Positions 26,556-35,508 are shown, counted from the stretch's first letter. The stretch is 64,000 nt of DNA from Metabacillus sp. FJAT-52054 (GCF_037201815.1 NZ_CP147407.1:2984723-3048722), one strand, 5' to 3'. Numbers and translations: made by a program. The notes: generated by a model not told the origin, from the letters alone.

Positions 26556-27612
26556 GAAACGTCCCATTTGCTGTTCTCATTGCCTGATCGATTAAAGTGC
26601 AGACAAACGGCGCAAACTTAGCGAAGCGTTTATCCTTTGTCTGGCCCTTTTGATAGCGGTAATAAATCTGCTGGCAGATTACGGCCAGTTTAAAATAAGC
26701 GAAAGCCAGATAATAAGGAAATTCTTCTAAATTGCGGCCGCTTTTCTCTGCATAGCGTTCTGCAAACTGCTGTCTTGAATAAAAGGCGGGATGAACGGTA
26801 ATAGAGGGCTTCCCAAAGCCGAATTTGAGTGAATCCGGGTCATCCTCCTCTACCCAGTAGCTCATAGCTGCTCCAAGATCAGCAAGCGGGTCGCCGATCG
26901 TCGCCATTTCCCAATCAAATAAACCCGCCATACCTGTTAAGTCCTCAGTAAAAAGAGCATTGTTCAGCTTGTAATCATAATGAATGACAGATGGAGAACC
27001 GGACGCAGGAAGGTTCTTTTCGAGCCACCCTGTCAAGGAGTCGACCGCTTCAATTTCTTCAGTCTTTGCCCGGTGGTATCGTTCAATCCAGCCGCCCACC
27101 TGACGTTCCATAAATCCTTCAGGCTTGCTTAGATGGATTAAGTCTGAATCCTGATAAGGAATGGAGTGGAGCTGTACGAGTTTATCCACCATAAGCTCAG
27201 AAAGCATCCGCCCCTTTTCTTCCGTCATTTCCATACCTTCTGGAAGCACGGTATCCACCATGACCCCTCTTCTTCTCTCCATCAGGAAAAACGAACTGCC
27301 TGCCACTGAAGGATCTTCTTCATATAAGAAAGGCTTAGGCGCTTCAGGAAACAGCGGATGCAGCGCTTTTAATATACTAAACTCCCTTTTCATATCATGA
27401 GCCTTCGGTGCAACAGGACCGAGCGGCGGTCTTCTCAGCACCGCCTCCCAGTCTCCCGCTTTTAATGCATAGGTGAGGTTGGAAGCACCCGCTCCAAATT
27501 GCTCAATTTGCAGCGGCTGATCCGACATTACCGGAAACCGCTCTTTTAAATACCGCTCAAGCTTCTGCAGCTGAAGCTCTTCCCCTTCTCTTACAGGGAT
27601 TGTATAGGACAT
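26548..27612 (-). CDS. APH-like phosphotransferase (ACAD10/11-associated kinase family)
   Basis: 354-residue aminoglycoside-phosphotransferase-fold kinase. Glycine-rich EQFGAGASNLTY, catalytic loop VIHYDYKLNNALF (about residue 205) and metal-binding FDWEMATIGDPLADLG (about 235). In animals this domain is fused to acyl-CoA dehydrogenase in ACAD10 and ACAD11, which phosphorylate and then remove the hydroxyl of 4-hydroxyacyl-CoAs. Here the kinase and an ACAD11-like gene (33861-35087) are separate but in the same gene region. A role in 4-hydroxyacyl-CoA breakdown is therefore a reasonable inference. Preceded by a thioesterase gene at 17 nt. Confidence 0.87.
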   Translation of the reverse strand: MSYTIPVREGEELQLQKLERYLKERFPVMSDQPLQIEQFGAGASNLTYALKAGDWEAVLRRPPLGPVAPKAHDMKREFSILKALHPLFPEAPKPFLYEEDPSVAGSSFFLMERRRGVMVDTVLPEGMEMTEEKGRMLSELMVDKLVQLHSIPYQDSDLIHLSKPEGFMERQVGGWIERYHRAKTEEIEAVDSLTGWLEKNLPASGSPSVIHYDYKLNNALFTEDLTGMAGLFDWEMATIGDPLADLGAAMSYWVEEDDPDSLKFGFGKPSITVHPAFYSRQQFAERYAEKSGRNLEEFPYYLAFAYFKLAVICQQIYYRYQKGQTKDKRFAKFAPFVCTLIDQAMRTANGTFHG

Positions 27613-27629
27613 CCTTGACGCCTCCCTTT

Positions 27630-28034
27630 TTAGGCGTGAGCCAAATATTTTTCAAGCACGCTCCGAAGCTCATCCGGGATTTCTTCACTCTTCTGCCGTG
27701 TAAAATTAAAATAGACAATCACTGCTTTTCCTTTTGCAATCATATTTCCGCTGTTTGCATCTTCAATGATGTGTTCGAGATGAAAGCTTTTCCCGCCTAC
27801 CTTTGAAATCGCCGTTTTCACAATCAGCTCCTGATTGAAATAGGCCTGCTCCATAAAATCACAGGAAGCAGAAGCGAGGATAAACGGCCAATTATCCGCC
27901 GTTAGCGGGGAGCCCAGTTTTCCGAAAAACTGAACCCTCGCTTCCTCTATGTAGATGAAATAGCTCGTATTATTCACGTGCCCTAAGACATCGGTTTCAC
28001 AAAATCTGACTTTGACCTTTATCTCATCATGCAT
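27630..28034 (-). CDS. Acyl-CoA thioesterase, YbgC/4-HBT hotdog family
   Basis: 134-residue hotdog-fold thioesterase that hydrolyses acyl-CoA to free acid and CoA. The active-site loop FCETDVLGHVNNTSYFIYIE carries the family Asp (about residue 14), His and the helix start. The C-terminal part includes GKAVIVYFNFTRQKSEEIP. Sits between enoyl-CoA hydratase and the APH-like kinase with gaps of 14-17 nt, with a good GGAGG site. May release blocked intermediates or recycle CoA. Confidence 0.88.
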   Translation of the reverse strand: MHDEIKVKVRFCETDVLGHVNNTSYFIYIEEARVQFFGKLGSPLTADNWPFILASASCDFMEQAYFNQELIVKTAISKVGGKSFHLEHIIEDANSGNMIAKGKAVIVYFNFTRQKSEEIPDELRSVLEKYLAHA

Positions 28035-28048
28035 GTCGTTATGCCTCC

Positions 28049-28828
28049 TTAGCGGTGGGTAAATTCCGGCTTCCTTTTTTCAATAAACGCCTGTACGCCT
28101 TCTTTAATATCATCCGTCTGGAAAACCTCCTCAAAAAGCTCGGCCTCCCGTTCCAGCCCATCCTTTAAGGAAACACCCAATCCTTCATCAACAGAGCGTT
28201 TAATCCTTGAGAGGGCAGGCAATGAAAAACGGCTGATTTTCGCAGCGAGCTTCAAGCCATGCTGAAGACCCTCACCTTTTGGCGTGACTTCATTCACCAA
28301 ACCGATTTCTTTCGCTTTGGCTGAATCAATCGGATCTCCGGTAAACATCATTTCCTTTGCCCGCGCTTCCCCTATTACTCTCGGAAGCCGCTGTGTCCCG
28401 CCGCCTCCTGGGAATAGACCGAGTTTAATTTCAGGCAATCCGATTTGAACGTGTTCTTCTGCAATTCGTATATCGCACGTCAGCGCAAGCTCGCAGCCTC
28501 CACCGAACGTCAGCCCATTTAATACAGCAATCACCGGCTTTGGAAAATCATCGAGTTTATTCAGAACAGCGTGGGATTCCATGAACTGTGATTTGATTCC
28601 CTTTTTCCCTATCAAACTCGGAAACTCCTTAATGTCCGCTCCTGCCATAAACGCACGGTCCCCAGCACCGGTCAGGATGACACAAACGATCTCCTGGTCA
28701 TCTCTCATTTCATCAAGCAGCTGATCCAGTTCTCGCAGAACACCCTGGCTCATTACATTTAGCGGCGGATGGTCAATGGTCAGGATCATAATCGAACCTT
28801 GTTTATCTCTTCTGATCACATTTTCCAT
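28049..28828 (-). CDS. Enoyl-CoA hydratase
   Basis: 259-residue crotonase-family enzyme. Oxyanion-hole segments TGAGDRAFMAGADIKEF (about residue 60) and NGLTFGGGCELALTCD (about 105); both hydratase acids appear, Glu in GGGCELAL and Glu in LPEIKLGLFPGGGG (about 135), so it is a true hydratase candidate. C-terminal FIEKRKPEFTHR is typical. Its start shares one base with the stop of the 3-hydroxyacyl-CoA dehydrogenase gene (TAATG). Confidence 0.92.
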   Translation of the reverse strand: MENVIRRDKQGSIMILTIDHPPLNVMSQGVLRELDQLLDEMRDDQEIVCVILTGAGDRAFMAGADIKEFPSLIGKKGIKSQFMESHAVLNKLDDFPKPVIAVLNGLTFGGGCELALTCDIRIAEEHVQIGLPEIKLGLFPGGGGTQRLPRVIGEARAKEMMFTGDPIDSAKAKEIGLVNEVTPKGEGLQHGLKLAAKISRFSLPALSRIKRSVDEGLGVSLKDGLEREAELFEEVFQTDDIKEGVQAFIEKRKPEFTHR

Positions 28829-29712
28829 TATTGATTCACCTCTTCCTTCGCGTATTCATACCAGCCCTTGCCGGTTTTTCTTCCAAGATGGCCCTGTTTT
28901 ACTTTTTCTTCAATGCAGCCGAATGGCTTGTCGGCAGGATCTCCCGTTTCTGCATACCGCTGCTGCATAACATAATAACCGACGTCAATACCGGATAAAT
29001 CCATAAGCTCAAACGGTCCGATAGGATGATTGAGGGCTTTCCGGCAAATGGTATCGATGTCTTTATAGTCTGCATAGCCGTTCTCATAAAGGTAAACTGC
29101 TTCCCTTTGAAGCGCTCCAAGAATCCGGTTGGCGATGAAGCCTGAAATTTCTTTTTTCAGAAGAACCGCTGTCCGGTTAATGGTTTCGCATACGCCCATT
29201 GTCAGCTGCGCTGTTTCTTCAGATGTCTTTTCGCTTGTCACCACTTCCACACAGTCCATCACAAGGGCAGGAAAGAAAAAGTGCATATTGATCACTTTAT
29301 CCGGTCTGTTCGTAGCTCCCGCGATATAAGAGTTCATAATCGTTGAAGAATTCGTGGCTAAAATCGCATGAGGCTTCGCATATTCATCCAGCTGTGCAAA
29401 CACTTCTTTTTTTACCTCCAGCTTTTCCACCACGGCTTCAATAATAAAATCAGCCTTTGCGGCAGCTTCTTTTAAGCTTGCAGTCATGGTGAGGAGGGAG
29501 AACGCCTTTTTCGCTTCCTCTTCTGACAGCTTGTTTTTCTGCACCCGCTTGTCTATTAATCTTTGGAGGACGGCATCGGCATTTGATAAAGCGTTTTCAT
29601 TTACATCCTGCAAAATGGTTTTATATCCTCCAAGCGCACACAGCATGGCAATTTGATGTCCCATTTGTCCAGCGCCAATGACGGCGATCGTTTTGATGTC
29701 TTCTTTTTTCAT
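28828..29712 (-). CDS. 3-hydroxyacyl-CoA (3-hydroxybutyryl-CoA) dehydrogenase
   Basis: 294-residue NAD-dependent dehydrogenase that oxidises L-3-hydroxyacyl-CoA. Rossmann motif VIGAGQMGHQIAML at the N-terminus; catalytic His in INMHFFFPALVMDCVEVV (usual HFFNP, here FFFPA), and the C-terminal helical domain GPFELMDLSGIDVGYYV. The start at MKKEDIKTIA follows GAAGGAG. An upstream in-frame Met would only translate repeat copy B and is rejected. First gene of an operon running to 21209; the ACCGGT-centred operator lies 260 bp upstream with repeat B in the leader. Confidence 0.9.
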   Translation of the reverse strand: MKKEDIKTIAVIGAGQMGHQIAMLCALGGYKTILQDVNENALSNADAVLQRLIDKRVQKNKLSEEEAKKAFSLLTMTASLKEAAAKADFIIEAVVEKLEVKKEVFAQLDEYAKPHAILATNSSTIMNSYIAGATNRPDKVINMHFFFPALVMDCVEVVTSEKTSEETAQLTMGVCETINRTAVLLKKEISGFIANRILGALQREAVYLYENGYADYKDIDTICRKALNHPIGPFELMDLSGIDVGYYVMQQRYAETGDPADKPFGCIEEKVKQGHLGRKTGKGWYEYAKEEVNQ

Positions 29713-29754
29713 AAACAGCTCTCCTTCTTTAATTTTTAGCTCTGTTAAACTCGG

Positions 29755-29886
29755 CTGTTGATTGCAGTTAGCGGGCATTTGCTTATCCTTGAGCGGGCGG
29801 TGAGCCTCCTCCGCGCTTTGCGCGTGCGGGGTCTCACTGTCCCGCTGCTCCCGCAGGAGTCTCATGCCCTCCACTCCAATCAACAG
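29755..29886 (-). repeat. Dispersed GC-rich inverted-repeat element, copy B
   Basis: 132-bp core bounded by CTGTTGATT and AATCAACAG, flanked by AGCTCTGTTAAAC and a TTTAATTTAGCCT-like arm. It is more diverged inside than copies A and C. It lies in the leader between the TetR-type operator and the first gene of the lower operon, so it should be transcribed. Confidence 0.85.
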
Positions 29887-29971
29887 GTGTTTAGAAAATT
29901 AAAACATTCTTTAATTTAGCCTGATTTTTAGAACGGATGTATTTCTCTAGGCACTCATGCTTTTACACCTT

Positions 29972-29988
29972 ACTGACCGGTTGGTATG
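29972..29988. promoter_or_regulatory. TetR-type operator upstream of the lower acyl-CoA operon
   Basis: ACTGACCGGTTGGTATG, centred on ACCGGT. It matches the site at 35112-35128 in 16 of 17 bases. It lies between the tetR stop and the 3-hydroxyacyl-CoA dehydrogenase gene. Confidence 0.8.
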
Positions 29989-30006
29989 CTGAAAGGAAAG
30001 AAAGCA

Positions 30007-30576
30007 TCAAGTGCTTCCCTTCAATCCCTCAAGCAGTATTTTAATAAAGATGTCTGAGATGCTAGAATCCGTTTCACGGCCGGATGGGTCAAACCAGAAG
30101 TAGCTCCAGTTGGCCATTCCCAGTACTCCGAGGGCGACAATATCCACTGGCAGATCATCTCTGAATTCCTGTTTTTCCATCCCGGACCGCAGAATTTCTT
30201 CAATTTGCCTGCGGAACAAATCGCGTTTAGAGGCAATGAGGCTAAGATGGGGTTCGCTCAAATTCCGCATTTCCCTGAAATACACCTTCGCGCTCAATCC
30301 CTCTTTTTCTATATCGTGAATGAGCAAATAAACGACCTCATGCAATTTTTCTCTATAACTTTTTTGCGGATCTTCGAGGATGGTCTTCTGCTTTTGAAGA
30401 AGACTGTCAATATAGCTTAAATGAATGTCCATCAGCAGCTGTTCTTTGCTTGTGAAATAATAATAGAATGTTCCTTTTGTGACATTCAGCGCGTTGACGA
30501 TATCCTGAATCGATGTTTCCTTGAACCCTTTTTCAGCAAAAAGCTGAATACTCATTTGTCTGATTTGTTCTTTCAT
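30007..30576 (-). CDS. TetR family regulator (FadR/YsiA-like)
   Basis: 189-residue TetR regulator. N-terminal helix-turn-helix TSIQDIVNALNVTKGTFYYY (about residues 21-40), C-terminal ligand domain with FREMRNLSEPHLSLI and GVLGMANWSYFWFDPSGR, the latter typical of acyl-CoA-sensing regulators. It is the last gene of the upper operon (35087 to 30007), and near-identical operators precede that operon and the next one. The likely model is repression relieved by an acyl-CoA. Distinct operator sequence from the B. subtilis FadR box as I remember it (TGAATGA-type half-sites). Confidence 0.9.
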   Translation of the reverse strand: MKEQIRQMSIQLFAEKGFKETSIQDIVNALNVTKGTFYYYFTSKEQLLMDIHLSYIDSLLQKQKTILEDPQKSYREKLHEVVYLLIHDIEKEGLSAKVYFREMRNLSEPHLSLIASKRDLFRRQIEEILRSGMEKQEFRDDLPVDIVALGVLGMANWSYFWFDPSGRETDSSISDIFIKILLEGLKGST

Positions 30577-30633
30577 GCTTATGTCCTCTCGATCTAGCCG
30601 GTTTTGCTCCGATTATAGCATAGCCGCTTAAGA

Positions 30634-32256
30634 TTAGAGTTTCTTTGCTGATTCTTCTCTTAGAGCACGTCTTAAAATTTTCCCAACGTTTGTTTTCGGC
30701 AGCTCTCCCCGGAACTCTACCTCGCGCGGCACTTTATAGGCAGCCATCTGATTGCGGCAAAATTCAATTATTCCATCAGGCGAAGCACTTTTGCCTTCTT
30801 TGCACACCAGAATCGCTTTAACGGTTTCACCCCGGTATGGATCCGGAACACCTATCACTACAGCTTCCTGTACAGCTGGATGTTCATACAGCACCTCTTC
30901 CACGTCGCGTGGATAGATATTATAGCCGCTCGCAATAATCAGGTCCTTCTTTCTGTCTACGATATAAAGATAGCCCTCATCGTCTACCCTGGCCAAATCA
31001 CCGGTAAAAAGCCATCCGTCCCTTAATGCGGCAGCCGTTTCCTCCGGCATGTTCCAATAGCCTTTCATAATTTGCGGTCCGCTGATGACCACTTCTCCAA
31101 GCTCTCCATTCGGAAGTTCCTCAAGGCCTGTAGCAACATCGACAATTTTATAAGCGGTTTTAGGAAAACCGATTCCAACACTGCCTGGTTTGCGCTCCCC
31201 AAAGTTCGGGTTGCAGTGGGTACAAGGCGACGCTTCAGATAAGCCATACCCCTCGAGTACCTTCGCCCCTGTTTTTCGTTCAAACTCTCTCATAAGCTCA
31301 ACCGGCATGGGTGCACTGCCGCTATTGCAGATCCGGATGCTGCTAAGATCGTACTCTTCCGCTTTAGGATGGCTTGTGAGCGCTACATACATGGTCGGTA
31401 CACCAGGGAACATCGTTGGCTGATCTTCCTTAATCGTTTCAAGAACTTCCTCAAGGTCAAATCGCGGCAGCAAAACCATGCAGCTTGCCGTTAATACAGA
31501 TAGATTCATACAGGAAGTCATACCGAAGACATGGAAAAACGGGATAACCGATAAGCTTTTTTCCTCTCCGATTACAATATCATTCTTAAAGAACTCATAG
31601 GACTGGTAAACATTTGCGACAAGATTCCGATGGGAAAGCATCGCTCCCTTCGATCTTCCTGTCGTTCCGCCGGTATACTGAAGGACGGCAATGTCATGCT
31701 CCGGTTCAATCGGAACATGAATGGGAGCTTCTGCTGCTTCTGCAAGAAAGGAATCAAAGCTGAAGGCCGCATTTGCAGGCTTTTCGGTGTATCCTGGTGT
31801 AAGGCTTACCGTGACCACTTGTTTTACACTCGTTTCTTCCTTAACTGCTTCTACTTTCGGATAAAGCAGGTCATACACAATGAGCGTTTCCGCACCGGAG
31901 TCCGTTAAAATATGGGAAAGCTCTCTCTCCATCAGCATCGGATTCACTTGAGTGACAATCGCGCCTGCAGCCAGGATACCGTAATAGGCGATGACATATT
32001 GGGGGCAGTTCGGCAGCATGATGGCCACCCGATCGCCTTTTTGCACACCATTTTTTTGAAGAGCCGCAGCGAATTTCCCGGCCAATCCTGCAAGTTCCTT
32101 GTAGCTGAATGTTTTTTTGTAAAACGTGATCGCGGTCTTTTCCCCGTGCACCTCAGCAGTTGAGCGAAGCATTTCATGAATCGGTATGTCAGGTATCAGG
32201 CAATCATGGTCAATGCCTGGCGGGTAGCTTGCTAACCATTGATTCGTTGTCTCCAT
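30634..32256 (-). CDS. Long-chain fatty-acid--CoA ligase (LcfA-like)
   Basis: 540-residue AMP-forming ligase. Motifs: LQYTGGTTGRSKGAM (about residue 190), GYGLSEASPCTH (about 340), LFTGDLARVDDEGYLYIVDR (about 415) and the catalytic Lys in KTNVGKILRRAL near the end. Second ligase of this region, in the operon with the ACAD11-like dehydrogenase, two SDRs and tetR. It should load fatty acids onto CoA for the pathway. GGATGGAG-type ribosome site upstream; 18 nt from the SDR gene. Confidence 0.92.
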   Translation of the reverse strand: METTNQWLASYPPGIDHDCLIPDIPIHEMLRSTAEVHGEKTAITFYKKTFSYKELAGLAGKFAAALQKNGVQKGDRVAIMLPNCPQYVIAYYGILAAGAIVTQVNPMLMERELSHILTDSGAETLIVYDLLYPKVEAVKEETSVKQVVTVSLTPGYTEKPANAAFSFDSFLAEAAEAPIHVPIEPEHDIAVLQYTGGTTGRSKGAMLSHRNLVANVYQSYEFFKNDIVIGEEKSLSVIPFFHVFGMTSCMNLSVLTASCMVLLPRFDLEEVLETIKEDQPTMFPGVPTMYVALTSHPKAEEYDLSSIRICNSGSAPMPVELMREFERKTGAKVLEGYGLSEASPCTHCNPNFGERKPGSVGIGFPKTAYKIVDVATGLEELPNGELGEVVISGPQIMKGYWNMPEETAAALRDGWLFTGDLARVDDEGYLYIVDRKKDLIIASGYNIYPRDVEEVLYEHPAVQEAVVIGVPDPYRGETVKAILVCKEGKSASPDGIIEFCRNQMAAYKVPREVEFRGELPKTNVGKILRRALREESAKKL

Positions 32257-32274
32257 CCTTCATCCCTCCATCTG

Positions 32275-33027
32275 TCAGTAAGTTAACGTGCCCCCATCAA
32301 CAAGGAGCGTACTGGCCGTTACAAATGAGGCATCATCGCTTGCGAGGAAGAGTGCGGCTTTTGCGACTTCATCCGGTCTTCCCGGTCTGCCAAGAGCACT
32401 AGCGGAGGAAATAATCGGCCAGTTTTTTTCATCCAGCTTCCAGTCTTTAATAATATCTGTATCAATGACTCCCGGGGCAATCGCATTTACCCGGACCTTT
32501 TTCTTCCCGTATTCAAGCGCAGCATTTTTCGTCAGCATAATCACGCCTGCTTTTGAAGCATTGTAAGGCGCAAGGAGCTTCTTCCCTTTTAGCCCAAGGA
32601 TGCTTGAGGTGTTAATCACACTTCCGCCACCGCTCTCCAGCATTTTCGGAATTCCATATTTCATCCCAAGAAAAACACCCGTCAAATTGATATCGATGAC
32701 CCGCTGCCATTCCTGAAGGGACATCTCTGCAAGTCTCATACTCTCGTTGCTGACACCGGCATTATTAAATAATATATCGAGAGATCCATAGGTTTCCGCC
32801 GCTTGCTCCATAAGCTGCTTGATTTCATCCTCTGACGTTACGTCTGTCTTAATAAAAATGGCTTCTCCGCCATCGTCGCGGATTTGAGAGACCGTTTGCT
32901 GGCCCCCCTCTTCCATTACGTCCGCTACGGCTACCCTTGCCCCTTCCTTTGCAAAAAGGAGAGCCGCCGCCCGGCCAATTCCGCCGGCTCCACCGGTCAC
33001 GACCGCTGTTTTCCCCGCTAGCTTCAT
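32275..33027 (-). CDS. SDR family oxidoreductase (glucose-1-dehydrogenase-like)
   Basis: 250-residue short-chain dehydrogenase: TGGAGGIGRAAA cofactor motif, NNAGV, catalytic YNASK, C-terminal STLLVDGGTL. Classed with the broad FabG-like group. Next to an acyl-CoA ligase and another SDR, it likely acts on a 3-oxo or hydroxy intermediate. Specific substrate not readable. Confidence 0.87.
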   Translation of the reverse strand: MKLAGKTAVVTGGAGGIGRAAALLFAKEGARVAVADVMEEGGQQTVSQIRDDGGEAIFIKTDVTSEDEIKQLMEQAAETYGSLDILFNNAGVSNESMRLAEMSLQEWQRVIDINLTGVFLGMKYGIPKMLESGGGSVINTSSILGLKGKKLLAPYNASKAGVIMLTKNAALEYGKKKVRVNAIAPGVIDTDIIKDWKLDEKNWPIISSASALGRPGRPDEVAKAALFLASDDASFVTASTLLVDGGTLTY

Positions 33028-33073
33028 ACTGGTCTCCCTGCTCTCTTTTGTATTTCAGTCTCCAAACCTGCTT

Positions 33074-33850
33074 TTACAAAACGTGCGTGCCTCCATCTAC
33101 CACCAGTACATCACCTGTCACATAATCAGACGCCTGCGAAGCCAGAAAAACAGCTGCTCCTTTTAACTCCTGATCAGATCCAAATCTGCCAAGCGGAGTA
33201 CGCTGAAGAAGACCTTCCTTCCCCTTTTCTATGATGACCTGTGACATTTTAGTAGGGAAAAAACCTGGTGCAATGGCGTTGACATTGATGTTGTGCTGAC
33301 CCCACTTGGCTGCGAGATCCTTCGTGAACGTAATAACCGCACCCTTGCTCGTATTGTAGCCGATGGTATCCATATATTTCGGATCCGCACCGCCAAGACC
33401 CGCAACGGATGATATATTGATGATTTTTCCGCTTCTCTGCCGGATCATGTAGCGGCCAGCTTCCTGCGACATTAAAAACGTGCCTGTTACATTTACATTC
33501 AATACTTTTTGCCAAGCATCAAGAGGCATATCCTCAGCAGGCGAACCCCAGGTGGCACCGCTGTTGTTAACTAAAATATCAATGGCGCCAAACCGTTCAT
33601 ACGCAAGCTGAACAGTCCTTTTTACATCTTCCTGTGACGTAATGTCGCAAGCAAGGGCCATCGCATGACAGCCTGTTTCTTTCTCGAGTCTTAAAGCCGT
33701 TTGCTCGCAGGCTTCTTTTTTCCTTGAACAAAGCACGATATTCGCCCCTGCCTCGGCAAGCGCCTCCGCAATCTGCTCACCAAGCCCTCGTCCCCCGCCG
33801 GTAATAATCGCGGTTTTGCCTCTTAAGTTGAATAGTTCATTTACATGCAT
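33074..33850 (-). CDS. SDR family oxidoreductase (gluconate-5-dehydrogenase-like)
   Basis: 258-residue short-chain dehydrogenase: TGGGRGLGEQIA cofactor motif, NNSGA, catalytic YNTSK, C-terminal GDVLVVDGGTHV. The start MHVNELFNLRG at 33850 is chosen because GAGGTG lies 6 nt upstream; a GTG three codons earlier overlaps that site. Directly follows the ACAD11-like gene with a 10-nt gap. Confidence 0.87.
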   Translation of the reverse strand: MHVNELFNLRGKTAIITGGGRGLGEQIAEALAEAGANIVLCSRKKEACEQTALRLEKETGCHAMALACDITSQEDVKRTVQLAYERFGAIDILVNNSGATWGSPAEDMPLDAWQKVLNVNVTGTFLMSQEAGRYMIRQRSGKIINISSVAGLGGADPKYMDTIGYNTSKGAVITFTKDLAAKWGQHNINVNAIAPGFFPTKMSQVIIEKGKEGLLQRTPLGRFGSDQELKGAAVFLASQASDYVTGDVLVVDGGTHVL

Positions 33851-33860
33851 TCGCTTCACC

Positions 33861-35087
33861 TCATACCGTCTGCAGGGAGACGTCGTATTTTTTCAATTCA
33901 AGCCTTGCAAGCTGTGCTTTATGCACTTCATCCGGTCCATCTGCAAGTCTGAGCGTTCTCGCATTCGCCCACTGTGCAGCAAGCGGAACATCCTCGCTGA
34001 CTCCTGCTGCACCGAATGCCTGAATGGCCCTGTCGATCACTCGTAAAGCCATGTTCGGTGCGACTACTTTAATCATCGCAATTTCAGGCTTCGCTATTTT
34101 ATTGCCGACCGTATCCATCATATAGGCTGCTTTAAGCGTCAAAAGCCTGGCCTGCTCAATGTCGATACGTGATTCAGCAATCCAGTCCTGTACAACACCC
34201 TGTTTAGAAAGCGGTTTGCCAAACGCTTCTCTTCTTTGTACACGCTTACATAACTCCTCAAGCGAACGTTCAGCAGCTCCAATTAATCTCATGCAATGAT
34301 GAATTCTCCCGGGTCCCAGCCTCCCTTGGGCAATGGCAAACCCCTTTCCTTCTCCCCAAATCATATTGGATGCAGGAACGCGGACATCCGTAAATGAAAT
34401 TTCCCCATGGCCATGCGGGGCATGATCATATCCGAAAACCGGCAATGTCCGTTCGATTTTCACTCCAGCTGTATCCAGGGGAACAAGAATCATCGACTGC
34501 TGCTCATACTTCGGTGCATCCGAATCGTTTTTCCCCATCACGATCGCAATTTTGCAGCGAGGATCACCTGCCCCTGAAGACCACCACTTCGTACCGTTAA
34601 TGACGTATTCATCGCCATCTCTTTCTATGCGGCATGAGATATTCGTAGCATCAGAGGAAGCAGCATCAGGCTCTGTCATTGAAAAACAGGATCTGATTTC
34701 TCCGGCAAGCAAAGGCTCAAGCCACTGCTTTTTTTGCTCCTCTGTTCCATAGCGGACAAGCACTTCCATATTTCCTGTGTCAGGAGCCCCGCAGTTAAAC
34801 ACCTCAGGACCGATTAGCGACCGTCCCATAATCTCACATAGAGGAGCATATTCAACGTTCGTCAAGCCTGCTCCATATTCACTGTCTGGAAGAAACAAAT
34901 TCCACAGACCCTGCTTCTGAGCTTCTTTTTTCAACGTTTCCATGACTTCGGGAACAGCTGACCATCTCGATGATTGGCTGTTTAATTCTTCTTCATACCG
35001 TTTTTCATTCGGATACACGTGCTCATCCATAAATTCATTGAGCCGCTTCTGCAGATCCTGAACCTTTTCCGAATACGAAAAATTCAT
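33861..35087 (-). CDS. Acyl-CoA dehydrogenase, ACAD10/11-like
   Basis: 408-residue flavoprotein. FAD/substrate loop [20 protein letters not shown] (about residue 140), [21 protein letters not shown], and C-terminal [16 protein letters not shown] with [10 protein letters not shown], typical of the ACAD10/11 subgroup. Those enzymes work with an APH-domain kinase on 4-hydroxyacyl-CoAs, and such a kinase gene lies at 26548-27612. First gene of the upper operon, preceded by a good sigma-A promoter and an ACCGGT-centred operator. AGGAGG ribosome site. Confidence 0.9.
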   Translation of the reverse strand: MNFSYSEKVQDLQKRLNEFMDEHVYPNEKRYEEELNSQSSRWSAVPEVMETLKKEAQKQGLWNLFLPDSEYGAGLTNVEYAPLCEIMGRSLIGPEVFNCGAPDTGNMEVLVRYGTEEQKKQWLEPLLAGEIRSCFSMTEPDAASSDATNISCRIERDGDEYVINGTKWWSSGAGDPRCKIAIVMGKNDSDAPKYEQQSMILVPLDTAGVKIERTLPVFGYDHAPHGHGEISFTDVRVPASNMIWGEGKGFAIAQGRLGPGRIHHCMRLIGAAERSLEELCKRVQRREAFGKPLSKQGVVQDWIAESRIDIEQARLLTLKAAYMMDTVGNKIAKPEIAMIKVVAPNMALRVIDRAIQAFGAAGVSEDVPLAAQWANARTLRLADGPDEVHKAQLARLELKKYDVSLQTV

Positions 35088-35111
35088 ATCGGTTCCTCCT
35101 TCGGTCAGCTA

Positions 35112-35128
35112 ACTAACCGGTTGGTATG
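35112..35128. promoter_or_regulatory. TetR-type operator upstream of the upper acyl-CoA operon
   Basis: ACTAACCGGTTGGTATG, palindromic around ACCGGT. It starts 12 bp downstream of the -10 element of the promoter below, a position that would block transcription. Near-identical to the site at 29972. Confidence 0.82.
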
Positions 35129-35140
35129 TAACATATCTAT

Positions 35141-35170
35141 ATCATATACTAAATATTCTAAATCTTACAA
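35141..35170 (-). promoter_or_regulatory. Sigma-A promoter of the ACAD11-like operon
   Basis: TTGTAA (35165-35170) and TATGAT (35141-35146) separated by 18 bp on the minus strand. The TetR operator lies just downstream. Confidence 0.65.
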
Positions 35171-35279
35171 CCGATAATCTGAAATTTTAGTCATTACCGA
35201 TACTGAATGACATACCGGGTCTATTTTTCGGCCTCAGCCAATACAGATAAAGAAGAAAATATGGAGAGGCTGATGAGAG

Positions 35280-35447
35280 ATGACCGGATTAAATCAGGAT
35301 GAACTCGAGAAAAAAATCGATGAGCTGAACAAAAAGATCGAAAGACTGGAGTCAAAATTGCAGCAGCCACACAATATAGGATCGAACATTTGGGTGCTTG
35401 TTCCCGTTGCGGCAATCATTATGTGGGGGCTAACAAAAATCTTTTAA
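35280..35447 (+). CDS. Small coiled-coil tail-anchored membrane protein
   Basis: 55-residue protein, MTGLNQDELEKKIDELNKKI onward, not recognised. Residues about 5-29 form a heptad coiled coil (DELEKKIDELNKKIERLESK), followed by a C-terminal membrane helix (NIWVLVPVAAIIMWG) and a short tail. A GGAGAGG sequence lies 10-14 nt before the ATG and a strong terminator follows directly, so it looks like a genuine monocistronic gene. Such proteins recur in Bacillaceae as uncharacterised short ORFs; function unknown. Confidence 0.6.
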   Translation: MTGLNQDELEKKIDELNKKIERLESKLQQPHNIGSNIWVLVPVAAIIMWGLTKIF

Positions 35448-35454
35448 AAGCAGA

Positions 35455-35500
35455 AAGGCACAGACAGGCATAGGTCCCGCCAGTTTCTGTGCCCTTTTTG
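35455..35500 (+). terminator. Rho-independent terminator after 55-residue gene
   Basis: GGCACAGA and TCTGTGCC arms with a 21-nt loop, followed by CTTTTTG. Confidence 0.7.
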
Positions 35501-35508
35501 ATTTAGAT

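Noticed and set aside
29713-29883. 57-residue N-terminal extension of the 3-hydroxyacyl-CoA dehydrogenase
   Set aside because: It would translate repeat copy B; the internal Met has GAAGGAG and the Rossmann motif follows at once.
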